Source: Saccharothrix ecbatanensis | GTDB lineage: Bacteria > Actinomycetota > Actinomycetes > Mycobacteriales > Pseudonocardiaceae | DNA: 64,000 bases | Direction of reading: 5' to 3' | NCBI RefSeq assembly: GCF_014205015.1 | Contig: NZ_JACHMO010000001.1 | Span: 8,618,001 to 8,682,000, forward strand | Shown: positions 33,203-41,135 of the stretch, piece by piece | Layout of the letters: each line of letters begins with the position of its first letter | How positions within the stretch are numbered: position 1 is the first letter of the stretch | Program-made: the position numbers and the translations under genes | The notes under the pieces: generated by a model | Databases searched by the model: none | What the model was told of the DNA's origin: nothing | Seen by the model: the letters and a program-made list of their open reading frames with translations, nothing else

Positions 33203-34239
33203 CGCTCCACTTCGTGCTGCCCGGCGGCGTGGACGATCCCACGTCGCCCAGCGGCGGCAACGTCTACGACCGCCGGGTGATCGAGGGACTGCGGGCGTTG
33301 GGCACGGAGGTGCACGAGATCACCGTCCCCGGCACCTGGCCCCAACCAGACTTGAACGCCCGTGCTGATCTGGCGAGGGCGTTGGTCGCTCTTGACGACG
33401 GTGCCGTAGTGCTGCTGGACGGCTTGGTGGCGTGCGGTGTGCCGGAGATCGTCGTGCCGCACGCCGGTCGGCTGCGACTGATCGTCCTGGTGCACCTGCC
33501 GTTGGCCGCCGAAACCGGCCTACCTCCCGCCGTGACCGCAAGTCTGGACACTGCCGAGCGCGAGTGCCTACGCGCTGTGCGTGCCGTCATCGCCACCAGC
33601 CCACAGGCAGCCCGACACCTGACCGACCACCACGGCCTGACCGAGGTCCACGCCGTAAACCCGGGCACCGACCCCGCCCCACTCGCCACCGGCACGGACG
33701 GCGTGTCCCAGCTCCTCTGCGTAGCCTCCCTGACCCCGCGCAAGGGCCACGACGTGCTGATCGAAGCCCTGGCCACGGTCGCCGACCTACCGTGGACCTG
33801 CACGTTCGTAGGCCCCGGCCGTCCCACCCAAATCCAACACCTGATCACCCACCACGCCCTGACCTCCCGAATCCACCTGACCGGCCCCCTCGCCGGCACC
33901 GCACTCGACCGCGCATACGCCACGGCGGACCTCTTCGTCCTGCCGTCCAGAGCCGAGACCTACGGCATGGTCGTGACCGAGGCCCTGGCAAGAGGCATCC
34001 CGGTGATCGCAAGCGCCGTCCCGGACGCCTTGGCCACCGGCGGCCTCCTCCTCCCACCAGGCGACGTCACAGCACTCGCCCAAGCCCTCCACCGCTGGCT
34101 GACCGACAACCACTGGCGCCACACCCTCCGCACCCAAGCCCGAACCCGCCGCACCCGACTGTCTACTTGGGACGAGACGGCGGCGGCGCTGGCGAGAGTG
34201 GCGTCAGCTGTAGGAGCAGACTGCGGAGGTGCCGGCTAG
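33199..34239 (+). CDS. GT4-type glycosyltransferase
   Basis: A 346-residue GT-B enzyme. The acceptor domain begins [19 protein letters not shown]; the donor domain has [41 protein letters not shown] with the conserved E-x7-E motif, and GIPVIAS. It should transfer a sugar from a nucleotide sugar. GTG 33199 overlaps the PTPS stop (GTGA), so the two are coupled, and the methyltransferase follows 9 bp on. The middle of the gene (33560-34160) uses more CCx/ACx codons than its neighbours. The likely acceptor is the product of the pteridine/pyrimidine pathway, or a lipid carrier. Confidence 0.82.
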   Translation: MTLHFVLPGGVDDPTSPSGGNVYDRRVIEGLRALGTEVHEITVPGTWPQPDLNARADLARALVALDDGAVVLLDGLVACGVPEIVVPHAGRLRLIVLVHLPLAAETGLPPAVTASLDTAERECLRAVRAVIATSPQAARHLTDHHGLTEVHAVNPGTDPAPLATGTDGVSQLLCVASLTPRKGHDVLIEALATVADLPWTCTFVGPGRPTQIQHLITHHALTSRIHLTGPLAGTALDRAYATADLFVLPSRAETYGMVVTEALARGIPVIASAVPDALATGGLLLPPGDVTALAQALHRWLTDNHWRHTLRTQARTRRTRLSTWDETAAALARVASAVGADCGGAG

Positions 34240-34248
34240 TCTGCGGCC

Positions 34249-35028
34249 ATGAGCACCTTCGCACCGGAATGGCTGGCGCTGCGCGAGAAAGCCGATGCGG
34301 ACGCTCGGGCAGACGATTTGGTGGAGCGGCTGCGCAAGATCCATCTGAACCGGACACCCCTCGTGGTGCGTGATCTGGGGTGTGGAACGGGATCGTTGGG
34401 ACGATGGCTCGCCGGGCGGCTGGACGGTCCGCAGCACTGGGTGCTGCACGACCGCGACCCCCGGCTGCTCGGCATCGCGGCGGCTGCGTTGAGTGGCGTC
34501 ACGGTGGAGACGCGCGAGGGTGATCTCACCGCCCTCACCGCCGCCGACCTGGCGGGCACGTCGTTGGTCACCGCGTCGGCCTTGCTCGACCTGCTGACCA
34601 GAGCCGAAGTGGACGGGTTGGCCGAGGCGTGCGTCGGCGCGGGCTGCCCGGCCCTGCTCACGCTGTCCGTCGCGGGACGGGTGGAGTTCGACCCCGCCGA
34701 ACCGCTGGACGCCGAGTTCGAAGCCGCCTTCAACGCCCACCAACGCCGCGTCGTCGCCGGCCGTCGGCTGCTCGGCCCGGACGCCACCGACGCCGCCGTG
34801 GAGGCCTTCGAACGGCGAGGCGCGGACGTCACCACCAGCCCGAGCCCGTGGCGGTTGGGCTCGGACCAGAACGCGTTGGCGGCCGAATGGTTGCGCGGGT
34901 GGGTGGACGCGGCAGTGGAGCAGGAACCGGCGCTCGCCGCCGAAGCCCCCGCCTACCTGCGGCGCAAGCGGGACAACGGGCCGCGCGTCGTCGTGCACCA
35001 CACCGACCTGCTGGCGATACCGGCATGA
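34249..35028 (+). CDS. SAM-dependent methyltransferase
   Basis: A 259-residue class I methyltransferase with motif I VVRDLGCGTGSLGRWL, the acidic loop HWVLHDRDPRLL, and motif IV-like LVTASALLDLL. The C-terminal part is longer and basic (APAYLRRKRDNGPRVVVHHTDL). It follows the glycosyltransferase by nine bases and overlaps the flippase-like gene by four, so it belongs to the same unit. The substrate is unknown; a glycosylated pterin or lipid intermediate would fit. Confidence 0.82.
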   Translation: MSTFAPEWLALREKADADARADDLVERLRKIHLNRTPLVVRDLGCGTGSLGRWLAGRLDGPQHWVLHDRDPRLLGIAAAALSGVTVETREGDLTALTAADLAGTSLVTASALLDLLTRAEVDGLAEACVGAGCPALLTLSVAGRVEFDPAEPLDAEFEAAFNAHQRRVVAGRRLLGPDATDAAVEAFERRGADVTTSPSPWRLGSDQNALAAEWLRGWVDAAVEQEPALAAEAPAYLRRKRDNGPRVVVHHTDLLAIPA

Positions 35029-36005
35029 CCAGGCTCTGGGCGTGGCTGAGGCTGCTCGGCGCGGTCGGGATCATGGTGGCGCTCGGGTGGCGGCTGGGCA
35101 CCGACGCGTTCGTGGCCGGACTGCGCGCGGTCAACGGCTGGTCCATCGCCGCGGCACTGGGGATCGGGCTGCTGACCACGGTGTCCAGCGCGTGGCGGTG
35201 GTGCGTGATCGCCCGCCGTCTCGGCCTCCCGCTCACCCTCGGCAAGGCCGTCAACGACTACTACCGAGGGCTGTTGTTCAACGCCGTGCTGCCCGCCGGA
35301 GTGCTCGGTGACGTGCACCGCGCGGTGAGCCACGGACGGCTGGCCGGTGACGTCGGGCGCGGCGTGCGGGCGGTGGTGTTCGAACGGGCCGCGGGTCAGG
35401 TGGTGCTCGTGACGCTGGGTGTCGCGGTGCTGGTCAGCGAGGGAATGCCGGTCGGGCTGCCGAGCCAGGGTGTCCTGGTGACGGCGATGGCGGCAGTAGT
35501 CGCAGCCGCCGCCGCAGCCGGAAGGTCCGCGAGAGTGCGCGAACACCTGAGGAAGACGTGGGCGGACGCCCGCACGGGCCTGGTGAACGCGGAAGTCATG
35601 CCGAAGGTCGCGCTGCTGTCGGCGGTGACCGTGGCCGGTCACGTGGTCCTGTTCGTCGTAGCGGCCCGAGCGGCGGGCACCGACGCGCCGATCGGCCGGC
35701 TCATCCCGCTGATCGTGCTGGCGCTGCTGGTGATGGCCGTGCCGGTGAACGTCGGCGGCTTCGGACCGCGTGAGGCGTTTCTGGCGGTGGCGTTCGGCGC
35801 GGCGGGTCTCGGTGCGGCCCAAGGCCTGACGACCGGTGTGGTTTACGGCGTGTTGGCGCTGATCAGCAGCCTGCCCGGTGTCCTGACGATGTTCGGCCGC
35901 CGGTCAGGAGACCGCCGGTCAGGAGACCGGTCACGAGAACAGCGCGACATAAGCCCCGAACGCCGAGACCAGCGCCGCGAGCAGGTCCCGGCCCTTGTCG
36001 GCTGA
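35025..36005 (+). CDS. LPG-synthase-TM/AglD-like membrane protein (UPF0104)
   Basis: A 326-residue integral-membrane protein with about eight helices. Family signatures include SSAWRWCVIARRLG, NDYYRGLLFNAVLPAGVLGDVHRAVS and VPVNVGGFGPREAFLA. Such proteins are flippase- or transferase-like and often accompany glycosyltransferases in lipid-linked pathways. ATG 35025 overlaps the methyltransferase stop. The C-terminal 25 residues contain a near-exact repeat (RRSGDRRSGDRS) and overlap the convergent creatininase-like gene by 75 bp, so the true end may be strain-specific. Confidence 0.8.
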   Translation: MTRLWAWLRLLGAVGIMVALGWRLGTDAFVAGLRAVNGWSIAAALGIGLLTTVSSAWRWCVIARRLGLPLTLGKAVNDYYRGLLFNAVLPAGVLGDVHRAVSHGRLAGDVGRGVRAVVFERAAGQVVLVTLGVAVLVSEGMPVGLPSQGVLVTAMAAVVAAAAAAGRSARVREHLRKTWADARTGLVNAEVMPKVALLSAVTVAGHVVLFVVAARAAGTDAPIGRLIPLIVLALLVMAVPVNVGGFGPREAFLAVAFGAAGLGAAQGLTTGVVYGVLALISSLPGVLTMFGRRSGDRRSGDRSREQRDISPERRDQRREQVPALVG

Positions 36006-36611
36006 CGCCAGCGAAGGACTCCCGACCACCCCGGACGGCGTGTACGGCGCGAGCCCCAGCGTGAGCATGTGCGGCCGGTCGTCGGCCAGGTGGTCACTGG
36101 TCTCGTAACCGGGTTTGACCAGCTCCGGATGGGCGTGCAGGAGGACGGAAGTCTCCAGTTCCCCCGCGTGCATGTCGCTGCGCGAAGACGTCTCCATCCC
36201 CGCGGCGGCCCGTGCGGCGGCCCAGTCGGCGCTGCTCGGGAACAACGCCATCCCCTCGGACTCCTGCACGACGTTCGACAGCACGTAGTTCCCGCCGTGC
36301 GCGTTGACCAGCACCAAGTGCGGCACACCGGACCGGCGCAACGAGTCGGCGATGTCCCGCACCACCGCGTACAACGTCCGTGCCGAAATGCTCACCGTGC
36401 CCGGCCAGTCGGCGTGCTCGTGCGAGCACGAGATCGTGATCGGCGGCAGCAGCCGGACGGCATGAGCGTCCGCGATCGACCGCGCGATCGTGCAGGCGAC
36501 GACCGTGTCCGTCGCCAACGGCAGGTACGGGCCGTGCTGCTCGTGGCTGCCGATCGGCAGCACCGCCACGGTCGCCGCCCGCACGTCCCCGGTGGTGTCA
36601 GGCAGGTACAT
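35931..36611 (-). CDS. Creatininase-family amidohydrolase
   Basis: A 226-residue enzyme with the family metal residues: LPIGSHEQHGPYLPLATDT, HEHADWPGT, LVNAHGGN and DMHAGELETS. Members hydrolyse creatinine, formamide bonds in deazaflavin/riboflavin precursors (ArfB, MftE-like) and similar small amides. Beside GTP cyclohydrolase II it could remove a formamide from a pyrimidine intermediate; this is inference. It is coupled with the MDR dehydrogenase by a 14-bp overlap and converges on the flippase-like gene. Confidence 0.82.
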   Translation of the reverse strand: MYLPDTTGDVRAATVAVLPIGSHEQHGPYLPLATDTVVACTIARSIADAHAVRLLPPITISCSHEHADWPGTVSISARTLYAVVRDIADSLRRSGVPHLVLVNAHGGNYVLSNVVQESEGMALFPSSADWAAARAAAGMETSSRSDMHAGELETSVLLHAHPELVKPGYETSDHLADDRPHMLTLGLAPYTPSGVVGSPSLASADKGRDLLAALVSAFGAYVALFS

Positions 36612-37575
36612 GCCCGGAACCGTAACGAACGCGCCGGCACAGGGCCGGGAGTTCGCCGCTCGCCAACTCCGGCAGCACGGACGGCAGGTCGTCGAAGTCG
36701 CTCTCGCCGGTGATCAGCGCGTCGAACACCGGATCGGCGAGCAGGTCCAACGCGAGCGCCATCCGCTCGGCGTACGTCCGGTCCGGCCGCGCCACCACGC
36801 CCACCTGACTGCTCCGCAGCCGCAGCCGACGGGAGTGGAAGAACTCGCCCAGCGGCACGCTCACCCGCCGGTCGCCGTACCAGCTCAGCTCCAGCACCTC
36901 ACCCTCCGGCGCGAGCAACGACAACGACCGCGCCAGCCCCGCCTCGGACGCGCTCGCGTGCACCACGAGGTCACAGCCGTCAGTCGCCTGATCGGGTGAC
37001 GCGAAGTCGACGCCCAGCGCGGCGGCCACCGACGCGCGGGCCGGGTCGGCGTCGACCAGTTGCAGCCGAACGCCGGGGAAGCGGGCCAGCACGGCGGCCA
37101 CCGCGCACCCGACCATCCCGCCGCCGACCACCGCGATCCGGTCGCCGATCAGCGGTTTGGCGTCCCACAGCGCGTTCACCGCCGTCTCCACCGTCCCGGC
37201 CAGCACCGCGCGCGACGCGGGCACGGCGTCCGGCACGGGAGTCACCGCGTCCGCCGGAACGACATAGTGTGTCTGATGTGGATAGAGGCAGAACACCGTG
37301 CGACCGAGGAGCGGACCGTGTTCCACCACACCGACGTTCAGGTAGCCGTACTTGACCGGCCACGGGAAGTCGCCCTCCTGGAACGGCGCCCGCATCACGT
37401 CGTGCTGGTTCTCCGGCACACCACCGCGCAGGACCAGGCTCTCCGTGCCGCGGCTGATGCCCGAGTAGAGGGTTCGGACCAGGACTTCACCAGGTCCCGG
37501 CGAAGGCAGCTCGACCGGCCGGATCTCGGTTTTCCCGGCTGAGGTGAACCAGAGGGCCCTCGCAAAGCGTGTCAT
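36598..37575 (-). CDS. MDR-family zinc-type dehydrogenase, zinc site reduced
   Basis: A 325-residue medium-chain dehydrogenase-fold protein. The N-terminal catalytic domain (RTLYSGISRGTESLVLRGGVP) lacks the normal Cys-His zinc pair, and the cofactor motif is RIAVVGGGMVGCAVAAVL. Homologues of this type, with SGISRGTE, occur in glycosyl-lipid and bacteriochlorophyll-type pathways. ATG 37575 has GGAGG eight bases upstream. It overlaps the creatininase-like gene and is divergent from the CDP-alcohol phosphatidyltransferase. It is probably a reductase step of the GTP-derived pathway. Confidence 0.78.
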   Translation of the reverse strand: MTRFARALWFTSAGKTEIRPVELPSPGPGEVLVRTLYSGISRGTESLVLRGGVPENQHDVMRAPFQEGDFPWPVKYGYLNVGVVEHGPLLGRTVFCLYPHQTHYVVPADAVTPVPDAVPASRAVLAGTVETAVNALWDAKPLIGDRIAVVGGGMVGCAVAAVLARFPGVRLQLVDADPARASVAAALGVDFASPDQATDGCDLVVHASASEAGLARSLSLLAPEGEVLELSWYGDRRVSVPLGEFFHSRRLRLRSSQVGVVARPDRTYAERMALALDLLADPVFDALITGESDFDDLPSVLPELASGELPALCRRVRYGSGHVPA

Positions 37576-37621
37576 CTGTACAACCTCCGGACAACGAGGC
37601 CCACCGCCACAGAGGGGCACG

Positions 37622-38344
37622 ATGACCACACTTCAGCACAGTGCGCCGCTGACGAACACAGAGCCCACCGCCTGGGCGGCGGTCCAGGTGCTCCTGCTCG
37701 GCGTGCTGGAGTGCACGGTCGGGCTCGGTCCGCTGGGCTGGCTCGCGGGGGTGGCGTACGCGGTCGGGACGCAGGCGTTGTTGAGCGGCGCGTTGCAGCG
37801 GTCCGCGACCGGGCTGCTCGGCCCGGCCGACCGCGTCACGCTGGCCAGAGGGCTGCTGGTCGGCGGCGTCACGGCGATGGTGGCCGACGGCTCCGATCAC
37901 ACCGCGGTCCTCGTCGTGTTCGGCGCGGTGGCGCTCTCGCTGGACTTCGTGGACGGTCAGGTGGCCCGCCGCACGGGCACCGCGTCACCGATGGGCGCGC
38001 GGTTCGACATGGAGGTCGACGCGTTCCTCATCCTGGTGTTGAGCGTGCACGTGGCGTTCGAGTTCGGGCCGTGGGTGCTGGTGATGGGCGCCCTGCGGTA
38101 CGCGTTCGTCGTGGCGTCCTGGGGTTTGGGCCGGCTGCGGGGTGCGCTGCCACCGAGTTACGCGCGCAAGGTCGTGGCCGCCGTGCAGGGGATCGTGCTG
38201 GTCGTGGCCGCGTCAGGGCTGGTGCCGTACTCCGGCGTGCTGGTCGCGCTCGCGCTGGCCGCGCTGATCTGGTCGTTCGGCCGTGACATCGCCTGGTTGT
38301 GGCGCGATGCCCCGGTATCGGTGGAGGGAGTCCGCAATGTCTGA
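37622..38344 (+). CDS. CDP-alcohol phosphatidyltransferase
   Basis: A 240-residue membrane enzyme with the full family motif D-x2-D-G-x2-A-R-x8-G-x3-D-x3-D (LDFVDGQVARRTGTASPMG through MEVD), inside about six helices. It exchanges the CMP of a CDP-alcohol for another alcohol, linking a headgroup to a lipid or phosphoalcohol. In this block the alcohol could be the ribityl- or pterin-like product. ATG 37622 has GAGGGG upstream; its stop overlaps the DoxX start by eight bases. Confidence 0.87.
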   Translation: MTTLQHSAPLTNTEPTAWAAVQVLLLGVLECTVGLGPLGWLAGVAYAVGTQALLSGALQRSATGLLGPADRVTLARGLLVGGVTAMVADGSDHTAVLVVFGAVALSLDFVDGQVARRTGTASPMGARFDMEVDAFLILVLSVHVAFEFGPWVLVMGALRYAFVVASWGLGRLRGALPPSYARKVVAAVQGIVLVVAASGLVPYSGVLVALALAALIWSFGRDIAWLWRDAPVSVEGVRNV

Positions 38345-38750
38345 GTCGGCGAGGTCCGGTCCGGCGATGTCCAACGGGATGAAGGTCGGGAACGTCCTGC
38401 TCTGGGCGTTGCAGGTGCTCCTGGCCGCGTTCATGGTCTACAGCGGTTGGTCGCTGTTCGGCGACCAGTTCGTCGGCAAGTTCGACAAGATCGGGTTCGG
38501 GCAGTGGCTGCGGTACGTGACCGGTGTGCTGGAGATCGCGGGCGGGCTGGGGCTGCTCGTGCCACGCCTGTGCGGCCTCGCGGCGCTGGGTGTGGTGGGC
38601 GTGATGGTGGGCGCGGTGGCCACCGAGGTGGTCATCCTCGGCGACCCGCCTGCCGCGGTGCTGCCGGGGACCGTGGTCGTGCTGACCGCCGTGGTGGCGT
38701 GGTTCCGCCGCGACACGGTCAAGGCGCTGCTTCAGGCCTTCGGGAAGTAA
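38337..38750 (+). CDS. DoxX-family membrane protein
   Basis: A 137-residue protein with four hydrophobic helices and the DoxX pattern (ALQVLLAAFMVYSGWSLFG; LRYVTGVLEIAGGLGLLVP; LAALGVVGVMVGAVATEVV). Family members act in membrane redox or quinone-linked functions. ATG 38337 has GGAGGGAG upstream and lies inside the previous gene's end, so it is translated with the CDP-alcohol phosphatidyltransferase. It overlaps the convergent reductase gene by 19 bp. Confidence 0.82.
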   Translation: MSESARSGPAMSNGMKVGNVLLWALQVLLAAFMVYSGWSLFGDQFVGKFDKIGFGQWLRYVTGVLEIAGGLGLLVPRLCGLAALGVVGVMVGAVATEVVILGDPPAAVLPGTVVVLTAVVAWFRRDTVKALLQAFGK

Positions 38751-39403
38751 CGCAGCACGGCGACGTCACCGAGCTTGGCCACCTCCTCCAGGTGGAAGCG
38801 GCGGGCCGGTCCGCCCGGGAACTCGGCCGGGTTGACGAACCGCGGCGCGGTGGCCTGGCCGATCAGCATCGGCGCGACGGCCATCCGGATCTCGTCGGCC
38901 AGCCCGGCGGTCAGGAACGCGGTGTGGATCAGGCCGCCTCCCTCCACCATGAGGCGGTCCACGCCGCGCGCGCCGAGGTCGTCCAGCAGCGCGCCGAAGT
39001 CGATGGCGGGGCCGATCGGGACGACGTCGGCCAGTTCGCCGACTGCGGCACGGGCCGGTGCGTGCCCGGCGTCCGTGGTGTAGACGACCTTGTCGCCGCC
39101 GTGGTGCCAGAACTTGAGCGTCGGGTCCAGGTCGCCGCTACCCGTCACGGTGACCTTCACCGGGTGCTCGGGACGGCCCGCCGCGACCCGGGCGGCACGC
39201 CGTTCCGCGCTGTTGACCAGCAGCCGGGGGTTGTCGCGGCGGATCGTCGCGGCACCCACCAGGATCGCGTCCGACTCCGCGCGCACGCGGTCGACGTGGT
39301 CGAAGTCCTCGGCGTTGGACAGCGGGAACCGCTCCGCACCCCGGTCGTCGATGTAGCCGTCCACGCTGACGGCGACGCTGAGCAGGACGTGCGGACGAAT
39401 CAC
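38732..39403 (-). CDS. RibD C-terminal/dihydrofolate-reductase-family reductase
   Basis: A 223-residue enzyme of the RibD-C type: RPHVLLSVAVSVDGYIDD, RAESDAILVGAATIRRDNPRLL, and DRLMVEGGGLIHTAFL. In riboflavin synthesis this fold reduces the ribosyl side chain of the pyrimidine to ribityl with NADPH. With GTP cyclohydrolase II in the same block it gives two steps of a riboflavin-like route, but no RibE/RibH or deaminase is here. GTG 39403 is the best start; the longer frame to 39460 reads arginine-rich non-conserved sequence. Confidence 0.87.
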   Translation of the reverse strand: MIRPHVLLSVAVSVDGYIDDRGAERFPLSNAEDFDHVDRVRAESDAILVGAATIRRDNPRLLVNSAERRAARVAAGRPEHPVKVTVTGSGDLDPTLKFWHHGGDKVVYTTDAGHAPARAAVGELADVVPIGPAIDFGALLDDLGARGVDRLMVEGGGLIHTAFLTAGLADEIRMAVAPMLIGQATAPRFVNPAEFPGGPARRFHLEEVAKLGDVAVLRYFPKA

Positions 39404-39501
39404 GCGCCCACCGTACCGACGCGTGAACCGCCCGCGTCTGAACCGCAGACCACCGATCACGCGTTCTACCCAGCAGGACGTGGACGACCGCGGAGGACGG
39501 T

Positions 39502-41124
39502 ATGACGGAGCGTGTCGTTGATCATCGTGGCCGTCGGGTCGCGCTCACCGTCCTGGCGTTCGTGTTCGTGGTGTTCGCCCTGGTGGTGCCCGGCGACTTC
39601 AACCGGTTCACGGTGGCGGCGTTCCTCCGCATCCCGGTGGAAGGGCTGCTCGGCCTGGTGGTGGTCCTGGTGCTGCGAGGGCGGGCGCGACGGGTGGCGG
39701 CGGTGGTCGGCGGGGTCGCGCTCGGCGTGCTGCTCGTGGTGAAGGCGATGGACATCGGGTTCGAGGCGGTGCTGTACCGGCCGTTCGACCTGGTGCTCGA
39801 CTGGCCGTTGCTGGGTCCGGCGGTGGGCTACGTGGACGTGACGGTGGGGTGGTTCGCGGCGGTCGCGGTGGTGTCGGCGGCCGTGCTGCTCGCGGCGGCG
39901 GTGGTGTTCCTGACGGCGAGGTCCGTGGTGCGGCTGACGAGCGTGGTGGATCGCCACAGGCTGTTCGTCACGCGTGCGGTCGCCGTGCTCACGGTCGTGT
40001 GGATCACGTGTGCCGCGCCGGGCCTGCAACTCGCGCCCGGTGTGCCGATCGCGTCGCACAGCACGGCCGAGTTCGTCTACGACCATGCACGTCAGGTGCG
40101 CGCGGGTCTGGGTGACCAGGAGCGGTTCGCGGAGGCGGTGGCGGTGGACGCGTTCCGCGACGCGGCGGGCGAGGAGCTGCTGACGGCGTTGCGCGGCAAG
40201 GACGTCGTGCTGGCGTTCGTGGAGAGCTACGGGCGGGACGCGGTGGAGGACCCGGAGATGGCGCCGCACGTCGGCGCGGTGCTGGACGCGGGCACGCGGC
40301 GGCTGGCCGAGGCCGGGTACGCCTCGCGCAGCGCGTTCCTCACCTCGCCGACGGCGGGCGGTGGCAGCTGGCTCGCCCAGGCCACCCTGCTGTCCGGGCT
40401 GTGGGTGGACAACCAGCAGCGCTACCGGACGCTCGTGGCCGGCGACCGGCTCACGTTGGGCGGCGCGTTCCGGCGTGCGGGCTGGCGTTCGGTCGGTGTC
40501 ATGCCGGGCATCACCGAGGCTTGGCCGGAGGGCGAGGTCTTCGGCTACGACCGGATCTACGCGTCCGGCGACCTCGGCTACCGGGGGCCGCGCTTCGGCT
40601 ACGCGACCATGCCCGACCAGTTCACGCTGTCGCGGTTCCAGCAGGCCGAGCGGGCCGGTGAGCACGAGCCCGTGATGGCCGCGATCCCGCTGCTGTCCAG
40701 CCACGCGCCGTGGTCGCCTTTCCCGTCCACGGTCGGCTGGGACGACGTCGGCGACGGCTCCGTCTACAACGCGATGCCGTCCGGTGAGGCTCCGGCGGAG
40801 GACATGTTCGGCCGTGAACCCGCGTCGGTGCGGGCCGACTACGCGCGGTCCGTCGAATACTCGCTGAACACCCTCGTGTCGTACGTCGAGACCTACGGCG
40901 ACGACGACCTCGTGCTGGTGTTCCTCGGCGACCACCAGCCCGCGCCGTTCGTCACCGGCATCGGCGCGAGCCGGGACGTGCCGATCACCATCGTGACCCG
41001 CGACCGGGCCGTGCTGGACCGGACCGCCGAGTGGGCCTGGACCGACGGCCTCAAGCCGGGCCCGAATGCGCCGGTCCGCCCGATGGACACCTTCCGCGAC
41101 CAGTTCCTGACCGCGTTCCGCTAG
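39502..41124 (+). CDS. Membrane-anchored sulfatase/phosphoglycerol transferase-like enzyme
   Basis: A 540-residue protein. Four to five membrane helices fill the first 190 residues, followed by an extracytoplasmic alkaline-phosphatase-superfamily domain: DVVLAFVESYGRD (metal-binding Glu), SAFLTSPTAGGGSWLAQATLLSGL with the likely nucleophile Thr, and LVFLGDHQPAPFV with the Asp-His metal pair. This LtaS-like layout suits transfer of phosphoglycerol or similar groups on the outer membrane face. ATG 39502 follows GGAGGACG. It is probably the last step that decorates a surface lipid or glycan with the conjugate. Confidence 0.82.
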   Translation: MTERVVDHRGRRVALTVLAFVFVVFALVVPGDFNRFTVAAFLRIPVEGLLGLVVVLVLRGRARRVAAVVGGVALGVLLVVKAMDIGFEAVLYRPFDLVLDWPLLGPAVGYVDVTVGWFAAVAVVSAAVLLAAAVVFLTARSVVRLTSVVDRHRLFVTRAVAVLTVVWITCAAPGLQLAPGVPIASHSTAEFVYDHARQVRAGLGDQERFAEAVAVDAFRDAAGEELLTALRGKDVVLAFVESYGRDAVEDPEMAPHVGAVLDAGTRRLAEAGYASRSAFLTSPTAGGGSWLAQATLLSGLWVDNQQRYRTLVAGDRLTLGGAFRRAGWRSVGVMPGITEAWPEGEVFGYDRIYASGDLGYRGPRFGYATMPDQFTLSRFQQAERAGEHEPVMAAIPLLSSHAPWSPFPSTVGWDDVGDGSVYNAMPSGEAPAEDMFGREPASVRADYARSVEYSLNTLVSYVETYGDDDLVLVFLGDHQPAPFVTGIGASRDVPITIVTRDRAVLDRTAEWAWTDGLKPGPNAPVRPMDTFRDQFLTAFR

Positions 41125-41135
41125 CCGTCAGCGGC

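Noticed and set aside
32075..39403. Complete riboflavin operon
   Set aside because: RibE, RibH, the deaminase part of RibD and DHBP synthase are missing; only GTP cyclohydrolase II and a RibD-C reductase are present.
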